A stretch of DNA of 64,000 bases from JAHEKD01 sp965204695. Its GTDB lineage: Bacteria > Pseudomonadota > Gammaproteobacteria > Arenicellales > JAHEKD01. The notes under the pieces are model-generated. The model was given only the letters and a program-made list of their open reading frames with translations, was not told where the DNA came from and ran no database searches. Where the stretch lies: positions 3,410,001-3,474,000 of the forward strand of contig OZ242007.1 of the NCBI GenBank assembly GCA_965204695.1. The letters run 5' to 3'. The translations under genes and the position numbers were made by a program. Below, piece by piece: positions 9,289-20,407 of the stretch (the first letter of the stretch is position 1; each line of letters starts with the position of its first letter).

Positions 9289-10281
9289 TCAGGCACACAG
9301 TTTTAGGTTTTCGCACCTCCTTTGGTTTAACGTTTGTTGTTTAATAACGGCTCGCTCATCGATGATTTGCTGATATCGACCATAATACATATCCGCCGGT
9401 GTCACATTGTCTAACGACTCATGATAGCGTTCGTGGTTGTAATGATGAACAAACTGTTCAATGGCTTGTTCGAGTTCGCCAGGCAGATAATAATGCTCAA
9501 GTTTGACGACGTTTTTCATTGACCGATGATAGCGTTCAATTTTACCCTGAGTCATCGGATGGTACGGTGTTCCACGAGTATGCGTCATCTGATGATAAGC
9601 CAGGTAATCTTTCAGCTCACCGGATAGATACGCCGGGCCATTATCACTGAGTAGCCGTGGTCGGTGTTTAACAGGCACATTTGTCACACCCGTTACAGCA
9701 ATCGCTTGATCCAGGGTGTCTTTGACATCACCCGCGCCCATGGTACTAGTGAGCATCCAGCTCAGAATAAACCGTGAATAATCATCCAGTACGGTAGACA
9801 GATAATACCAACCCCAGCCGATGATTTTGAAATAGGTAAAATCAGTCTGCCATAATTCATTGATTCGCTTGGTTGGCGTATGGAAGGTATCACTGGCCGA
9901 TAGCAGAATATAGGCCGGTGAGGTAATCAGGTCATGGGCCTTCAAAATACGGTAAACACTGGACTCAGAGATAAAGTACCTGTGTTCATCGGTAATTTGC
10001 CAGGCCAGTTCACGAGGTGATTTCTCCGGGTACTGAAGTGCAATCTCGAGACATTGCTCTTTGACTGATTCGGGGAGTTTGTTCCAGAACCGTTGGGGAG
10101 ATTTACAATGACTTTCCAATGCATCAGGGCCACCCATTTGATAGAGTTGATACCAACGGTAAAAACTGCTGCGAGCAATACCCAGTTCCGCTAATGTCCT
10201 ACTCACGGGAAGTTCACTGGCTTCAACTATATGGATAATTTCCACTTTTTCAGCCGCCGACAAACTCATTCGTCGTCCCAC
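9289..10281 (-). CDS. IS3-family transposase OrfB (DDE integrase), IS copy 1
   Basis: 330 residues with an N-terminal HTH (SLSAAEKVEIIHIVEASELP) and an rve/DDE core: WQTDFTYFKI (first Asp), RPRLLSDNGPAYLS (second Asp) and HPMTQGKIERYHRS (Glu). It overlaps orfA by 16 bases in the -1 frame. It is normally made as an OrfAB fusion by slippage on an A7G run in orfA. Translated sequence is identical to the OrfB of the other two copies. Confidence 0.95.
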   Translation of the reverse strand: MGRRMSLSAAEKVEIIHIVEASELPVSRTLAELGIARSSFYRWYQLYQMGGPDALESHCKSPQRFWNKLPESVKEQCLEIALQYPEKSPRELAWQITDEHRYFISESSVYRILKAHDLITSPAYILLSASDTFHTPTKRINELWQTDFTYFKIIGWGWYYLSTVLDDYSRFILSWMLTSTMGAGDVKDTLDQAIAVTGVTNVPVKHRPRLLSDNGPAYLSGELKDYLAYHQMTHTRGTPYHPMTQGKIERYHRSMKNVVKLEHYYLPGELEQAIEQFVHHYNHERYHESLDNVTPADMYYGRYQQIIDERAVIKQQTLNQRRCENLKLCA

Positions 10282-10628
10282 GTCGAGTCCAAGCCAAGCA
10301 CACTTTTTTTAAGCACCGTATTCTTCAAAACAACATCGGCCAGTGCATGTTTTAGCTGATTGTTTTCTTTGCGAAGTTCAGTCACTTCCTCTGAATTGGC
10401 TTCACGCTTAATATCACCGGCCAAACGTTGTTTCCCGGCTTCAAGAAAGTCTTTGCTCCAACGGTAATACGTATTCTGATTGATCCCTTCCCGGCGGCAT
10501 AACTCGGCAATACTATCCTCACCTCGAAGACCGTCTAATACAATCCGAATCTTTTCATCGGCTGAATATTTATGACGGGTGTTGCGTTTAATTGCTTTAA
10601 CTAATTTCTCTGAGTTATATTTACTCAT
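10266..10628 (-). CDS. IS3-family OrfA, IS copy 1
   Basis: 120 residues: an HTH of the transposase_8 type (HKYSADEKIRIVLDGLRG, then GINQNTYYRW) followed by a leucine-zipper-like coiled coil (ELRKENNQLKHALADVVLKN). Near its 3' end is a run of seven A followed by G (coding LKKS). Slipping -1 there opens into orfB without a stop, the usual IS3 frameshift. It binds the element ends and dimerises the transposase. Confidence 0.95.
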   Translation of the reverse strand: MSKYNSEKLVKAIKRNTRHKYSADEKIRIVLDGLRGEDSIAELCRREGINQNTYYRWSKDFLEAGKQRLAGDIKREANSEEVTELRKENNQLKHALADVVLKNTVLKKSVLGLDSTWDDE

Positions 10629-10756
10629 CTTAAGACTCCTATAAATTACTATTAAATTAACAGAAGTCTCTCTTGTTCAGAACATCAACTTTGTCTCATA
10701 TCCTCTGACGGGATACAGTTAAGGTGAGAAATATTGATACCCTTTTTTAAACATAT

Positions 10757-10786
10757 AAAAAAACCCGACCTGATAAACAAGTCGGG
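10757..10786 (-). terminator. Rho-independent terminator of the secreted-protein operon
   Basis: On the minus strand, CCCGAC and GTCGGG pair (10781-10786 with 10764-10769) around an 11-nt loop, and are followed directly by seven T. It lies 16 bases past the stop of the frameshifted secreted-protein gene and closes the operon that begins near 14302 or 13575. Confidence 0.82.
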
Positions 10787-10801
10787 CGGTTGAGACGTTG
10801 C

Positions 10802-11141
10802 TCACATTTCTACAGCGATAATGCGACAATATGTCACACCATTGTTTGTGATTCCCTCAGTCACTAATGTCACTTCTTTGCCGTCACGATGCGCCATCAT
10901 CAGTTGAAGGATTTTTGTTTTAGCTCCGCTATCGGCTTCATTGACATATGACCACGCAGGGTTTTTTTGGACCGTTATAACAATGCCAATTACCATCCGA
11001 ATACACACGATAGTGATAATTCGTTGCATTAGCTACTTTTGTTTTGGTGATAACAAAGGGAGCTGGGTACTCGGGATTTGCGTGTGCTGTTGTGATTGAG
11101 AATGTCAGCGTTGCCAACAATGCTAATAGATGGAATTTCAT
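10802..11141 (-). pseudogene. Small secreted protein, frameshifted at an A7 run
   Basis: The frame from 11141 starts with a signal peptide (MKFHLLALLATLTFSITTAHA) and reads to HCYNGPKKPCVVICQ then stop. The +/-1 frame continues from the same point as NPAWSYVNEADSGAKTKI to ...CRIIAVEM at 10802. The switch lies at seven A on the coding strand (10962-10968); six A would give an intact protein of about 112 residues. The restored protein aligns loosely with its upstream neighbour (C, W, then AG/GAK, hydrophobic helix, GK, G). It may be a true frameshift, slippage-dependent expression, or a sequencing error. Confidence 0.7.
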
Positions 11142-11150
11142 GGTTTTCTC

Positions 11151-11486
11151 CTATGGATATACATGACCATAACTAAAGGTTGGATATGCAGGTTGATTTG
11201 GCAAACATCCTGATATATGAAGGGATATTTGCTTATTAGCAATTGCTGCGCTGCTAATGAGCATGAGCCAGCTTCTGCCTGCTTGTGTGGATGTGTCCCA
11301 GCGAACGCTATTACTTGTACAACTACCACCACTGACGGCAGCGCCTGAGATTTCAACATAACAAACGGTATTGCCACCAGTATGACAACCGTAGTTCACA
11401 ATAGAGCGTTGTCCTGTTGTGCCTGCGTTTGCTGCAAGGGGCGAGAGTGTAAGCGCAGTAAGTACTGCAAGTGTTTTCAGTTTCAT
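11151..11486 (-). CDS. Small secreted cysteine-containing protein (111 aa)
   Basis: A signal peptide (MKLKTLAVLTALTLSPLAANA) is followed by a mature domain of about 90 residues with five cysteines (NYGCHTGGNTVCYVE, GGSCTSN, SGCLPNQ), probably disulphide bonded in the periplasm or outside. The central W-(x)n-AGRSWLMLISSAAIANKQI resembles the downstream gene's GAKTKILQLMMAHRDGKEV, so the two look like diverged paralogs. It ends nine bases before the next gene. No function is recognised. Confidence 0.7.
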   Translation of the reverse strand: MKLKTLAVLTALTLSPLAANAGTTGQRSIVNYGCHTGGNTVCYVEISGAAVSGGSCTSNSVRWDTSTQAGRSWLMLISSAAIANKQISLHISGCLPNQPAYPTFSYGHVYP

Positions 11487-11888
11487 GAGTGAGTAGCTCC
11501 TAATTATTTAGATAGTATTCGAACATGGGGATCATCCATGATTGATCGTCTGGTTGACATATGCTGTCGGGACAGCCGCCTGATCCGCCGCTGGGTCGTG
11601 AAGTGTAAAAAGTAAGACTTCCATCAAAAAGGCGCGCAGGATCACGGTAGCCACAATCTGTTAAATCATCGTTGTTATTAGCATTATCAATGTTAAGATA
11701 CCCCACAGCTCTATGATTATTAGGACAGTCTTTCTTAGGTTCATCATGTGTCCTCAACTCCATATGAAGATGCACCAGCCATCTGTAGCGCTTACCATCG
11801 CCAGAGCCGCCTGTATGTCGTCAGATGATTTGGGACAGTTAGTTCTTAAAATTAAGAGAGACTATCCGATCATATCACTTGCCTGAGA

Positions 11889-12881
11889 TCAGGCACACAG
11901 TTTTAGGTTTTCGCACCTCCTTTGGTTTAACGTTTGTTGTTTAATAACGGCTCGCTCATCGATGATTTGCTGATATCGACCATAATACATATCCGCCGGT
12001 GTCACATTGTCTAACGACTCATGATAGCGTTCGTGGTTGTAATGATGAACAAACTGTTCAATGGCTTGTTCGAGTTCGCCAGGCAGATAATAATGCTCAA
12101 GTTTGACGACGTTTTTCATTGACCGATGATAGCGTTCAATTTTACCCTGAGTCATCGGATGGTACGGTGTTCCACGAGTATGCGTCATCTGATGATAAGC
12201 CAGGTAATCTTTCAGCTCACCGGATAGATACGCCGGGCCATTATCACTGAGTAGCCGTGGTCGGTGTTTAACAGGCACATTTGTCACACCCGTTACAGCA
12301 ATCGCTTGATCCAGGGTGTCTTTGACATCACCCGCGCCCATGGTACTAGTGAGCATCCAGCTCAGAATAAACCGTGAATAATCATCCAGTACGGTAGACA
12401 GATAATACCAACCCCAGCCGATGATTTTGAAATAGGTAAAATCAGTCTGCCATAATTCATTGATTCGCTTGGTTGGCGTATGGAAGGTATCACTGGCCGA
12501 TAGCAGAATATAGGCCGGTGAGGTAATCAGGTCATGGGCCTTCAAAATACGGTAAACACTGGACTCAGAGATAAAGTACCTGTGTTCATCGGTAATTTGC
12601 CAGGCCAGTTCACGAGGTGATTTCTCCGGGTACTGAAGTGCAATCTCGAGACATTGCTCTTTGACTGATTCGGGGAGTTTGTTCCAGAACCGTTGGGGAG
12701 ATTTACAATGACTTTCCAATGCATCAGGGCCACCCATTTGATAGAGTTGATACCAACGGTAAAAACTGCTGCGAGCAATACCCAGTTCCGCTAATGTCCT
12801 ACTCACGGGAAGTTCACTGGCTTCAACTATATGGATAATTTCCACTTTTTCAGCCGCCGACAAACTCATTCGTCGTCCCAC
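11889..12881 (-). CDS. IS3-family transposase OrfB, IS copy 2
   Basis: Translated sequence is identical to the OrfB of copy 1, with DDE residues in WQTDF, LSDNGPA and TQGKIERYH. It overlaps orfA by 16 bases. It is presumably expressed as an OrfAB fusion by -1 frameshifting. Confidence 0.95.
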   Translation of the reverse strand: MGRRMSLSAAEKVEIIHIVEASELPVSRTLAELGIARSSFYRWYQLYQMGGPDALESHCKSPQRFWNKLPESVKEQCLEIALQYPEKSPRELAWQITDEHRYFISESSVYRILKAHDLITSPAYILLSASDTFHTPTKRINELWQTDFTYFKIIGWGWYYLSTVLDDYSRFILSWMLTSTMGAGDVKDTLDQAIAVTGVTNVPVKHRPRLLSDNGPAYLSGELKDYLAYHQMTHTRGTPYHPMTQGKIERYHRSMKNVVKLEHYYLPGELEQAIEQFVHHYNHERYHESLDNVTPADMYYGRYQQIIDERAVIKQQTLNQRRCENLKLCA

Positions 12882-13228
12882 GTCGAGTCCAAGCCAAGCA
12901 CACTTTTTTTAAGCACCGTATTCTTCAAAACAACATCGGCCAGTGCATGTTTTAGCTGATTGTTTTCTTTGCGAAGTTCAGTCACTTCCTCTGAATTGGC
13001 TTCACGCTTAATATCACCGGCCAAACGTTGTTTCCCGGCTTCAAGAAAGTCTTTGCTCCAACGGTAATACGTATTCTGATTGATCCCTTCCCGGCGGCAT
13101 AACTCGGCAATACTATCCTCACCTCGAAGACCGTCTAATACAATCCGAATCTTTTCATCGGCTGAATATTTATGACGGGTGTTGCGTTTAATTGCTTTAA
13201 CTAATTTCTCTGAGTTATATTTACTCAT
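12866..13228 (-). CDS. IS3-family OrfA, IS copy 2
   Basis: Translated sequence is identical to OrfA of copies 1 and 3: HTH followed by a leucine-rich coiled coil, with the A7G slippery run near the 3' end. Confidence 0.95.
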   Translation of the reverse strand: MSKYNSEKLVKAIKRNTRHKYSADEKIRIVLDGLRGEDSIAELCRREGINQNTYYRWSKDFLEAGKQRLAGDIKREANSEEVTELRKENNQLKHALADVVLKNTVLKKSVLGLDSTWDDE

Positions 13229-13693
13229 CTTAAGACTCCTATAAATTACTATTAAATTAACAGAAGTCTCTCTTGTTCAGAACATCAACTTTGTCTCATA
13301 TCCTCTGACGGGATACAGCCTGGTCGATCAAGAAAACTTGAATAGCCTGGTACACCGTGCGTCGCACACCTTGAGGCATCAAAGGCATTTGGTGTGCCAT
13401 TCGTGCCATCGAACTCATGGTTACATGGATGCGGTTGATCCTCTGTGAAATAGCTATAGCTAATGTCGGTATGAGGCAACCAACCAGTCAGCGGGTGTTG
13501 TGCGCTCTCTGTTTGTGCAGCTACAATTTGTGGAAGTGATAGCGCAAGACAAAGCGAAATAAGTTTTAATCGCATGATTAATGCTCCTATATTTTGTTTT
13601 AAAAGAAACTTCAACAATTTTTGTTGAGCCGAGTTAGTATGAATGATTTACATACTATTAGAACAGACATAATCTGCTCCGTAGGATGTAAAT

Positions 13694-14302
13694 TTAGTCA
13701 GTAAAGGATATCAGTTCCTCAATTCCTTCGCGGGTAGCGTAGGCTGCGCCGAGTTTTGATTGAGAGAATACAATACGAAAAGCATTAGCTTTGCCTATTT
13801 CATCAAAATCACCAATTTTAGAAATGTATGCTTCTTTGACTACGGGGTCATATTGAAGTTGTGTTGCCATAAGAGTAACCTGAAAATCATTATTAATTTT
13901 AAAGCGATCTAAAACAAAGCCAGTCTTGTGCATTCCTATGGTCTGAAAGTCCTCTTTTGAAGTGACAATCCCCCTACTCAAGTCTGACTCCGTTTCGGAA
14001 AATACAAGAACCTCTGATATTGGGGAATCAGAAATCTGTACAAAGAATTCTTTATTAACGATTGGTTTTTTATCAATTTGAGGTTGAATAGAAGCTATGC
14101 GCTCTTCGGCAACAACTTCACTGTTTCGTGGATACTTCACACTAAAGCCATGATCATCATTGATATAAGTATGCCAATTCTCTGTATTGAATGGATTGTT
14201 GCTAATAGGCGCTTTTTGATCTTTGTTAAAAATAACGAAAAGCAAAAATGCAATTACAGCAAGTGCAATTAATAAAATGAGGCGACACATATTTTTGTGC
14301 AT
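13694..14302 (-). CDS. Membrane-anchored periplasmic protein, PsbP-like (202 aa)
   Basis: An N-terminal anchor (LILLIALAVIAFLLFVIF) is followed by a hydrophilic domain. WHTYINDDHGFSVKYP near residues 43-58 is the typical opening of PsbP-like/DUF1795-type domains, which form a small alpha-beta fold with no catalytic residues. The gene lies about 120 bp upstream of the secreted-protein operon on the same strand and may belong to it. The function is unknown. Confidence 0.65.
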   Translation of the reverse strand: MHKNMCRLILLIALAVIAFLLFVIFNKDQKAPISNNPFNTENWHTYINDDHGFSVKYPRNSEVVAEERIASIQPQIDKKPIVNKEFFVQISDSPISEVLVFSETESDLSRGIVTSKEDFQTIGMHKTGFVLDRFKINNDFQVTLMATQLQYDPVVKEAYISKIGDFDEIGKANAFRIVFSQSKLGAAYATREGIEELISFTD

Positions 14303-14347
14303 ACTTTTTTGTTTAATGAATTACACAAAAAGCCCTCCGACTGGCAA

Positions 14348-14364
14348 CGTGGTCAGAGACCACG
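14348..14364. repeat. Perfect short hairpin
   Basis: CGTGGTC-AGA-GACCACG: a 7-bp perfect stem with a 3-nt loop. It sits next to a second inverted repeat (14388-14431), in the gap between the PsbP-like gene and radC. Confidence 0.6.
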
Positions 14365-14387
14365 CTCATACCGCAAAGCGATACGAC

Positions 14388-14431
14388 ATACGCGAATAAG
14401 CGCCAGCAGAGAGCCACTTTTATTCGCGTAT
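14388..14431. repeat. 12-bp inverted repeat around a 20-bp loop
   Basis: ATACGCGAATAA (14388-14399) is matched by TTATTCGCGTAT (14420-14431). Outside it, ATACGA (14381-14386) is matched by TCGTAT (14436-14441), so the structure extends with a small asymmetry. There is no T run, so a simple terminator is unlikely. It may be a recombination or regulator site. Confidence 0.6.
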
Positions 14432-14445
14432 GATTTCGTATCTCT

Positions 14446-14822
14446 AGTAAAGCAGAATGAAGGATTCTGTCAAGATCAGGGCTTTAAAATAACTTTATGT
14501 TGCTGTGATATTGAAAAAATACAAGTATCTTTGACATATTCGACATTGCTAATCGGCAATTGAAGTAAGATCTTTTTATTCAAATATGTCTAAAATGTAT
14601 TTTTACTTGAACTTGCAGGTAATGTCTCAAACAAATCATGCTTTTAGAATCCTGCGGCAAATGCTCAGATTATTCACATTGATTTTGAAATATCGTATTT
14701 TCTCATTGCCTGTGATCTATTTGAATTCCGTAAATCTGTATTTTTGAAGTGGGAATCGATCTTAAAATTTATTGTGGGTCTGCTAATTTAATCCGACTAT
14801 CTTTAAACACGAAAGCCAAAGA
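14446..14822. other. AT-rich gap without a supported gene
   Basis: No convincing reading frame, RNA gene or terminator is seen. The 88-codon plus-strand frame at 14300-14563 crosses the hairpins and has unnatural composition, so it is not called. Confidence 0.5.
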
Positions 14823-14845
14823 AAATGTGGCAGAAAGCCACATTT
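14823..14845. repeat. Perfect 9-bp hairpin upstream of radC
   Basis: AAATGTGGC-AGAAA-GCCACATTT lies about 70 bp before the radC start. It lacks a T run; it could be a leader hairpin or operator for radC. Confidence 0.5.
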
Positions 14846-14916
14846 CCATGTCTTTGTATAGAAGTCTATTTTTTGTAGGCTGAAATGAGTTTATTAACAA
14901 TTCCCGGAGTTAGGCT

Positions 14917-17769
<2,853 letters not shown>

Positions 17770-17775
17770 AAATCA

Positions 17776-17806
17776 CCGCTTCTACACTGTAGAGGCGTTT
17801 TTATTT
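17776..17806 (+). terminator. Terminator after radC
   Basis: CGCTTCTAC-ACT-GTAGAGGCG pairs (one T-G pair) and is followed by TTTTTATTTT, seven bases after the radC stop. A similar but different hairpin follows the second radC. Confidence 0.75.
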
Positions 17807-17818
17807 TACAATTATTAA

Positions 17819-18742
17819 ATGGCAACAATTCCACAAGGTAATCGACCACCGTTTGGCTATGCATGGCAGGATGGCGAGCTAGTCATTGTTTCTGAAGAAG
17901 CACCCATCTATGAGGAAATGTTTGATTTGTTTCTCGTTCACCAGAGGAAGCGAAGTGTTGCCAAGCATCTTAATGAAAAAGGTTATCGTACGAGAGCGGG
18001 TAAAAAGTTTGGTTATTCTACTATTTCAAGACTTCTCCAAAATCCAATAGCAAAAGGTGTTCACCGTGTTTGTGTGACACGTAAGAATGGTGAGCGTGAA
18101 TGGGTAGAAACGCCTGTGCCAGCAATCGTGAGTGAAGAAGTCTGGGAGCAGGCTAATGCAATAATGAACACAGGGTCAGCAGTTGCCAGAAAACCATCGC
18201 AAGATGTCTTTGTCGGCAAAGTCATATGCTGTGATCAGCAGATGGATATTCCAGCCAGGTCAACAAGCTATGTCTGCTTTAAATGCAAGTCTGATATTGC
18301 CATTGGTGATGTGCATGAAATCTTTAAAGGTGTGATCAAGGATTTTCCGTATCCTGACCAAGTATTCCTGGATGAATTGGCTGGAGCAGAGGTTCACGAT
18401 TCTGAGCCAGTGGTCAAAGCTAATATTGCTGATCTAGAGCTAAAGATTGAAAAACTCTATGAACTGCATAGTGCTGATGCAATCACAATTGGTGTATTTA
18501 AAGATCGATTTACGGTGTTGAATGCACAGTTAACAGAGTTGAAATGCACTCTTGAGCAGGCTGAGAAACCTAAGACTAAATATTCAACACTACTGGATTA
18601 CTGGAATGCCATCGACCAAAAATCCCAGCAAATTCTAGTAGATACGCTAGTTCACGAGATACGGAGTTCTGCACATAATATAGACATATCCCTCTTTCCT
18701 CTTTTTAATTTCGACAAACTTGGCACCGGAAGGGGGGTGTAA
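17819..18742 (+). CDS. Serine-recombinase-like protein lacking the catalytic domain (307 aa)
   Basis: The protein begins directly with the 'recombinase' domain of large serine recombinases (RPPFGYAWQDGELVIV, then VAKHLNEKGYRTRAGKKF and STISRLLQNPIAKGV). It continues with a zinc-ribbon remnant (CYVCFKCKSD-like CFKC, ICCDQQ) and a coiled coil with the family's C-terminal pattern. The N-terminal resolvase domain with the nucleophilic Ser is absent, and the preceding DNA is the radC terminator. A homologous protein has the same position after the second radC (39011-39952). It may act as a DNA-binding protein or recombination accessory factor. Confidence 0.8.
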   Translation: MATIPQGNRPPFGYAWQDGELVIVSEEAPIYEEMFDLFLVHQRKRSVAKHLNEKGYRTRAGKKFGYSTISRLLQNPIAKGVHRVCVTRKNGEREWVETPVPAIVSEEVWEQANAIMNTGSAVARKPSQDVFVGKVICCDQQMDIPARSTSYVCFKCKSDIAIGDVHEIFKGVIKDFPYPDQVFLDELAGAEVHDSEPVVKANIADLELKIEKLYELHSADAITIGVFKDRFTVLNAQLTELKCTLEQAEKPKTKYSTLLDYWNAIDQKSQQILVDTLVHEIRSSAHNIDISLFPLFNFDKLGTGRGV

Positions 18743-18807
18743 CGGTGCCATCCTAGAAAATGGATTAAAAGCTCATATCTGTATACAAAAAGGATTAACC
18801 AGCCAGC

Positions 18808-19512
18808 TCAATGCCCAGAGTTGCATTCTTCACCATCAGGGTCATCAATGATCAGATAGTCTGTAATTTTCCCCGACTTATACCTGTCAAACCAGTATTG
18901 ATTATGCTGCGTGTTATACACCCATCCAATTTGTGCCAATCCTTTGATCACTGCATTTGAGCGTTGACCCTGCCAGTTTACAGAAACGTTATGGCAGAAT
19001 GTAAAGAAGCTCAGGAAATCAACATTAGCGAATGCTTCACGCCCATCCTTGTAGCCCACATAGTCATGAAAGAAATATTCTCCAGCAGGTAGCGCTTTCG
19101 CATGACCATAAAATTTGTACATTAAATTCCGATCATTACGTGCCTCTTTTTCTTTGACAACATCATTACGCCATAGGTCTTCATATCGCCTTGCGATTGT
19201 TTCTAGCATTGTGCCAGTCGTACCAAAGCTATTTGTTGACATCCGCATGTTTTGATACAGATAGTCAAATGATCTTGGGATGAGGGCATCTTTTGCTCTG
19301 GGCGGAACCTTTGGCGATTTACTTAACCCGCCTGGTATATTCAATTCCTTTTTATCAAATACACTAACAGTTTTCTTTGAAGACCCGCCTCCACTGAACA
19401 TCGCGGCACAGCTTCCCATCGCAAAGGCGTAAACCAAGAACACGAACACAAGACCGACAATTAAGGAGCCACATCCAAATCTGACGCCATCACCAACTGT
19501 AAAATTTGCCAT
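18808..19512 (-). CDS. Membrane-anchored protein with FTVGDGVRFGCGS N-terminus (234 aa)
   Basis: The N-terminus MANFTVGDGVRFGCGS runs into a membrane segment (LIVGLVFVFLVYAFAMGSC). A Ser/Gly linker and a soluble domain of about 180 residues follow, rich in aromatic and charged residues (DYLYQNMRMSTNSFGTTG, YFFHDYVGYKDGREAF). The neighbouring gene ends with the same FTVGDGVRFGCGS plus membrane segment. I recognise no family for the soluble domain. The two genes are 14 bp apart and likely co-transcribed from the regulatory region near 19850. Confidence 0.7.
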   Translation of the reverse strand: MANFTVGDGVRFGCGSLIVGLVFVFLVYAFAMGSCAAMFSGGGSSKKTVSVFDKKELNIPGGLSKSPKVPPRAKDALIPRSFDYLYQNMRMSTNSFGTTGTMLETIARRYEDLWRNDVVKEKEARNDRNLMYKFYGHAKALPAGEYFFHDYVGYKDGREAFANVDFLSFFTFCHNVSVNWQGQRSNAVIKGLAQIGWVYNTQHNQYWFDRYKSGKITDYLIIDDPDGEECNSGH

Positions 19513-19526
19513 CTAAAAACCCACTC

Positions 19527-19814
19527 CTATCCAAAGATTGCTGTCATTACAATCACATACATTAGAATCAAAGCGATCACTGTAATTATTATAGAACCAC
19601 AGCCAAATCGCACTCCGTCTCCAACAGTAAAGCTTTTCTGTTGACCATCTGTATCAGCTGGGGCAACTGACATTCCAGTTTCCAGGTTCATATGACAGAG
19701 GCGGCAGATTTTTGCTTGGGAGTTCATTTGTTCCGCGCAGTAAGGGCAGGGTTTAGTTTTCTGATTTTCAGATGTGTTATCAAAGCTACTCCGTATGATC
19801 TGTTTTTCTTTCAT
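19527..19814 (-). CDS. Zinc-ribbon membrane protein (95 aa)
   Basis: The start MKEKQIIRSS (ATG 19814) is preferred over 19865, because the longer version would run through the regulatory repeats. CPYCAEQMNSQAKICRLCH is a four-Cys zinc ribbon. It is followed by a linker, FTVGDGVRFGCGS, and a C-terminal membrane segment (IIITVIALILMYVIVMTAIF). It shares the FTVGDGVRFGCGS-membrane unit with the next gene. Divergent from the xre-type regulator. Confidence 0.68.
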   Translation of the reverse strand: MKEKQIIRSSFDNTSENQKTKPCPYCAEQMNSQAKICRLCHMNLETGMSVAPADTDGQQKSFTVGDGVRFGCGSIIITVIALILMYVIVMTAIFG

Positions 19815-19846
19815 ATGTGAATAATAGAAATTACATAATTGAAGAA

Positions 19847-19886
19847 TTGTACATATTTTGTACATTTATGCAATTCGTACATATTC
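19847..19886. promoter_or_regulatory. GTACAT repeats between divergent genes: likely operator
   Basis: GTACAT occurs at 19849-19854, 19860-19865 and 19877-19882, spaced 11 and 17 bp, between the zinc-ribbon gene and the Xre gene. Repeated sites in a divergent promoter region next to an HTH regulator suggest autoregulation. Confidence 0.5.
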
Positions 19887-19891
19887 ACTTT

Positions 19892-20182
19892 ATGGAAAAA
19901 TCCCGCTCCAGAGATGAATATGTGCTGCTATATACACTCTTACGTGAACTGCGTGAAGAAAAGGGTGTGACACAAGAAACCCTTGCCAAAAAACTCAATA
20001 CCTATCATGCTTTTATCTCGCGTTACGAGTCTGGCGAGAGAAGGTTGGATGTCGTTGAGCTAGATCAAATTTGCACAGCGCTTGATACTGATGTTCTTGA
20101 ATTCGTTGAAAATTTCAAGCAGGAGTGTAAACAGCTTCCGAAAAGTTTGATACGAGATCGGAAGTTGCGGGAGCGTATCTAG
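19892..20182 (+). CDS. Xre-family HTH regulator (96 aa)
   Basis: The start at ATG 19892 (MEKSRSRDEY) is chosen because the upstream codons cross the GTACAT repeats. The HTH_3 domain is clear: LRELREEKGVTQETLAKKLN, then FISRYESGERRLDVVELDQI. A short basic C-terminal tail follows. It probably represses itself and the divergent zinc-ribbon/membrane pair. Confidence 0.85.
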   Translation: MEKSRSRDEYVLLYTLLRELREEKGVTQETLAKKLNTYHAFISRYESGERRLDVVELDQICTALDTDVLEFVENFKQECKQLPKSLIRDRKLRERI

Positions 20183-20272
20183 CCTGCTTTAAAGTCCAGA
20201 TTGCTGAAATTTCTGGAGCAGGGGTATATACTGAGAATTCTGTTTGAATCATCAAAATTCAACATAATTGCT

Positions 20273-20292
20273 GTGATGCAATTTAGCATCAC
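20273..20292. promoter_or_regulatory. Palindrome GTGATGC-N6-GCATCAC upstream of the HTH gene
   Basis: A perfect 7-bp inverted repeat about 115 bp before the HTH start. The same arms (N5 spacer) occur at 38893-38911 before the paralogous HTH gene, so it is conserved between the two modules and is a likely operator. Confidence 0.55.
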
Positions 20293-20407
20293 TACAAACC
20301 TTGGATTATTGATGAACTCGTTAGCTCAGCAGTCTATAAATTTGTTTGTCGAGCAAGAGTAAAACAGCTTTGTGCTTTTTAGCTCATGGCTAGAGGAAAC
20401 TTCAACC

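Larger units (their letters stand above)
9212..10717 (-). mobile_element. IS3-family insertion sequence, copy 1 (1506 bp)
   Basis: The element runs from TGTATGTCGTCAGATGAT to ATCCTCTGACGGGATACA. The ends are imperfect inverted repeats of about 25 bp (TGTAT-NN-CGTCAGA-N-GAT-N-TG-N-GACA). The limits come from comparison with the copies at 11812 and 31624, which have identical translated proteins. The flanks are AAT on the left and GTT on the right, so there is no target duplication. This copy has probably recombined with another or caused an adjacent deletion. It lies upstream of the ATPase operon. Confidence 0.93.
11812..13317 (-). mobile_element. IS3-family insertion sequence, copy 2 (1506 bp)
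   Basis: Same ends and proteins as copy 1, exactly 2600 bp further on. The flanks are GCC on both sides (11809-11811 and 13318-13320), a 3-bp target duplication typical of IS3-family insertion. Excision in silico restores an open frame, so this copy is a simple recent insertion. Confidence 0.96.
11500..13575 (-). pseudogene. Secreted protein gene split by IS copy 2
   Basis: The 5' part (13318-13575) starts at ATG 13575, with AGGAGC eight bases upstream, and encodes a signal peptide (MRLKLISLCLALSLPQIVAA). It is interrupted after codons for SSFLDRPG. The 3' part resumes at 11811. Removing the IS and one copy of the 3-bp duplication GCC restores one frame: FLDRPGGSGDGKRYRWLVHLHMEL and on to FEYYLNN at 11500, about 188 residues. 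The protein has several Cys and Asp residues and no recognised family. The IS must also be polar on the downstream secreted-protein genes. Confidence 0.85.

Noticed and set aside
14300..14563. 88-codon plus-strand frame over the hairpins
   Set aside because: Composition unlike a protein, crosses two inverted repeats, no ribosome site.
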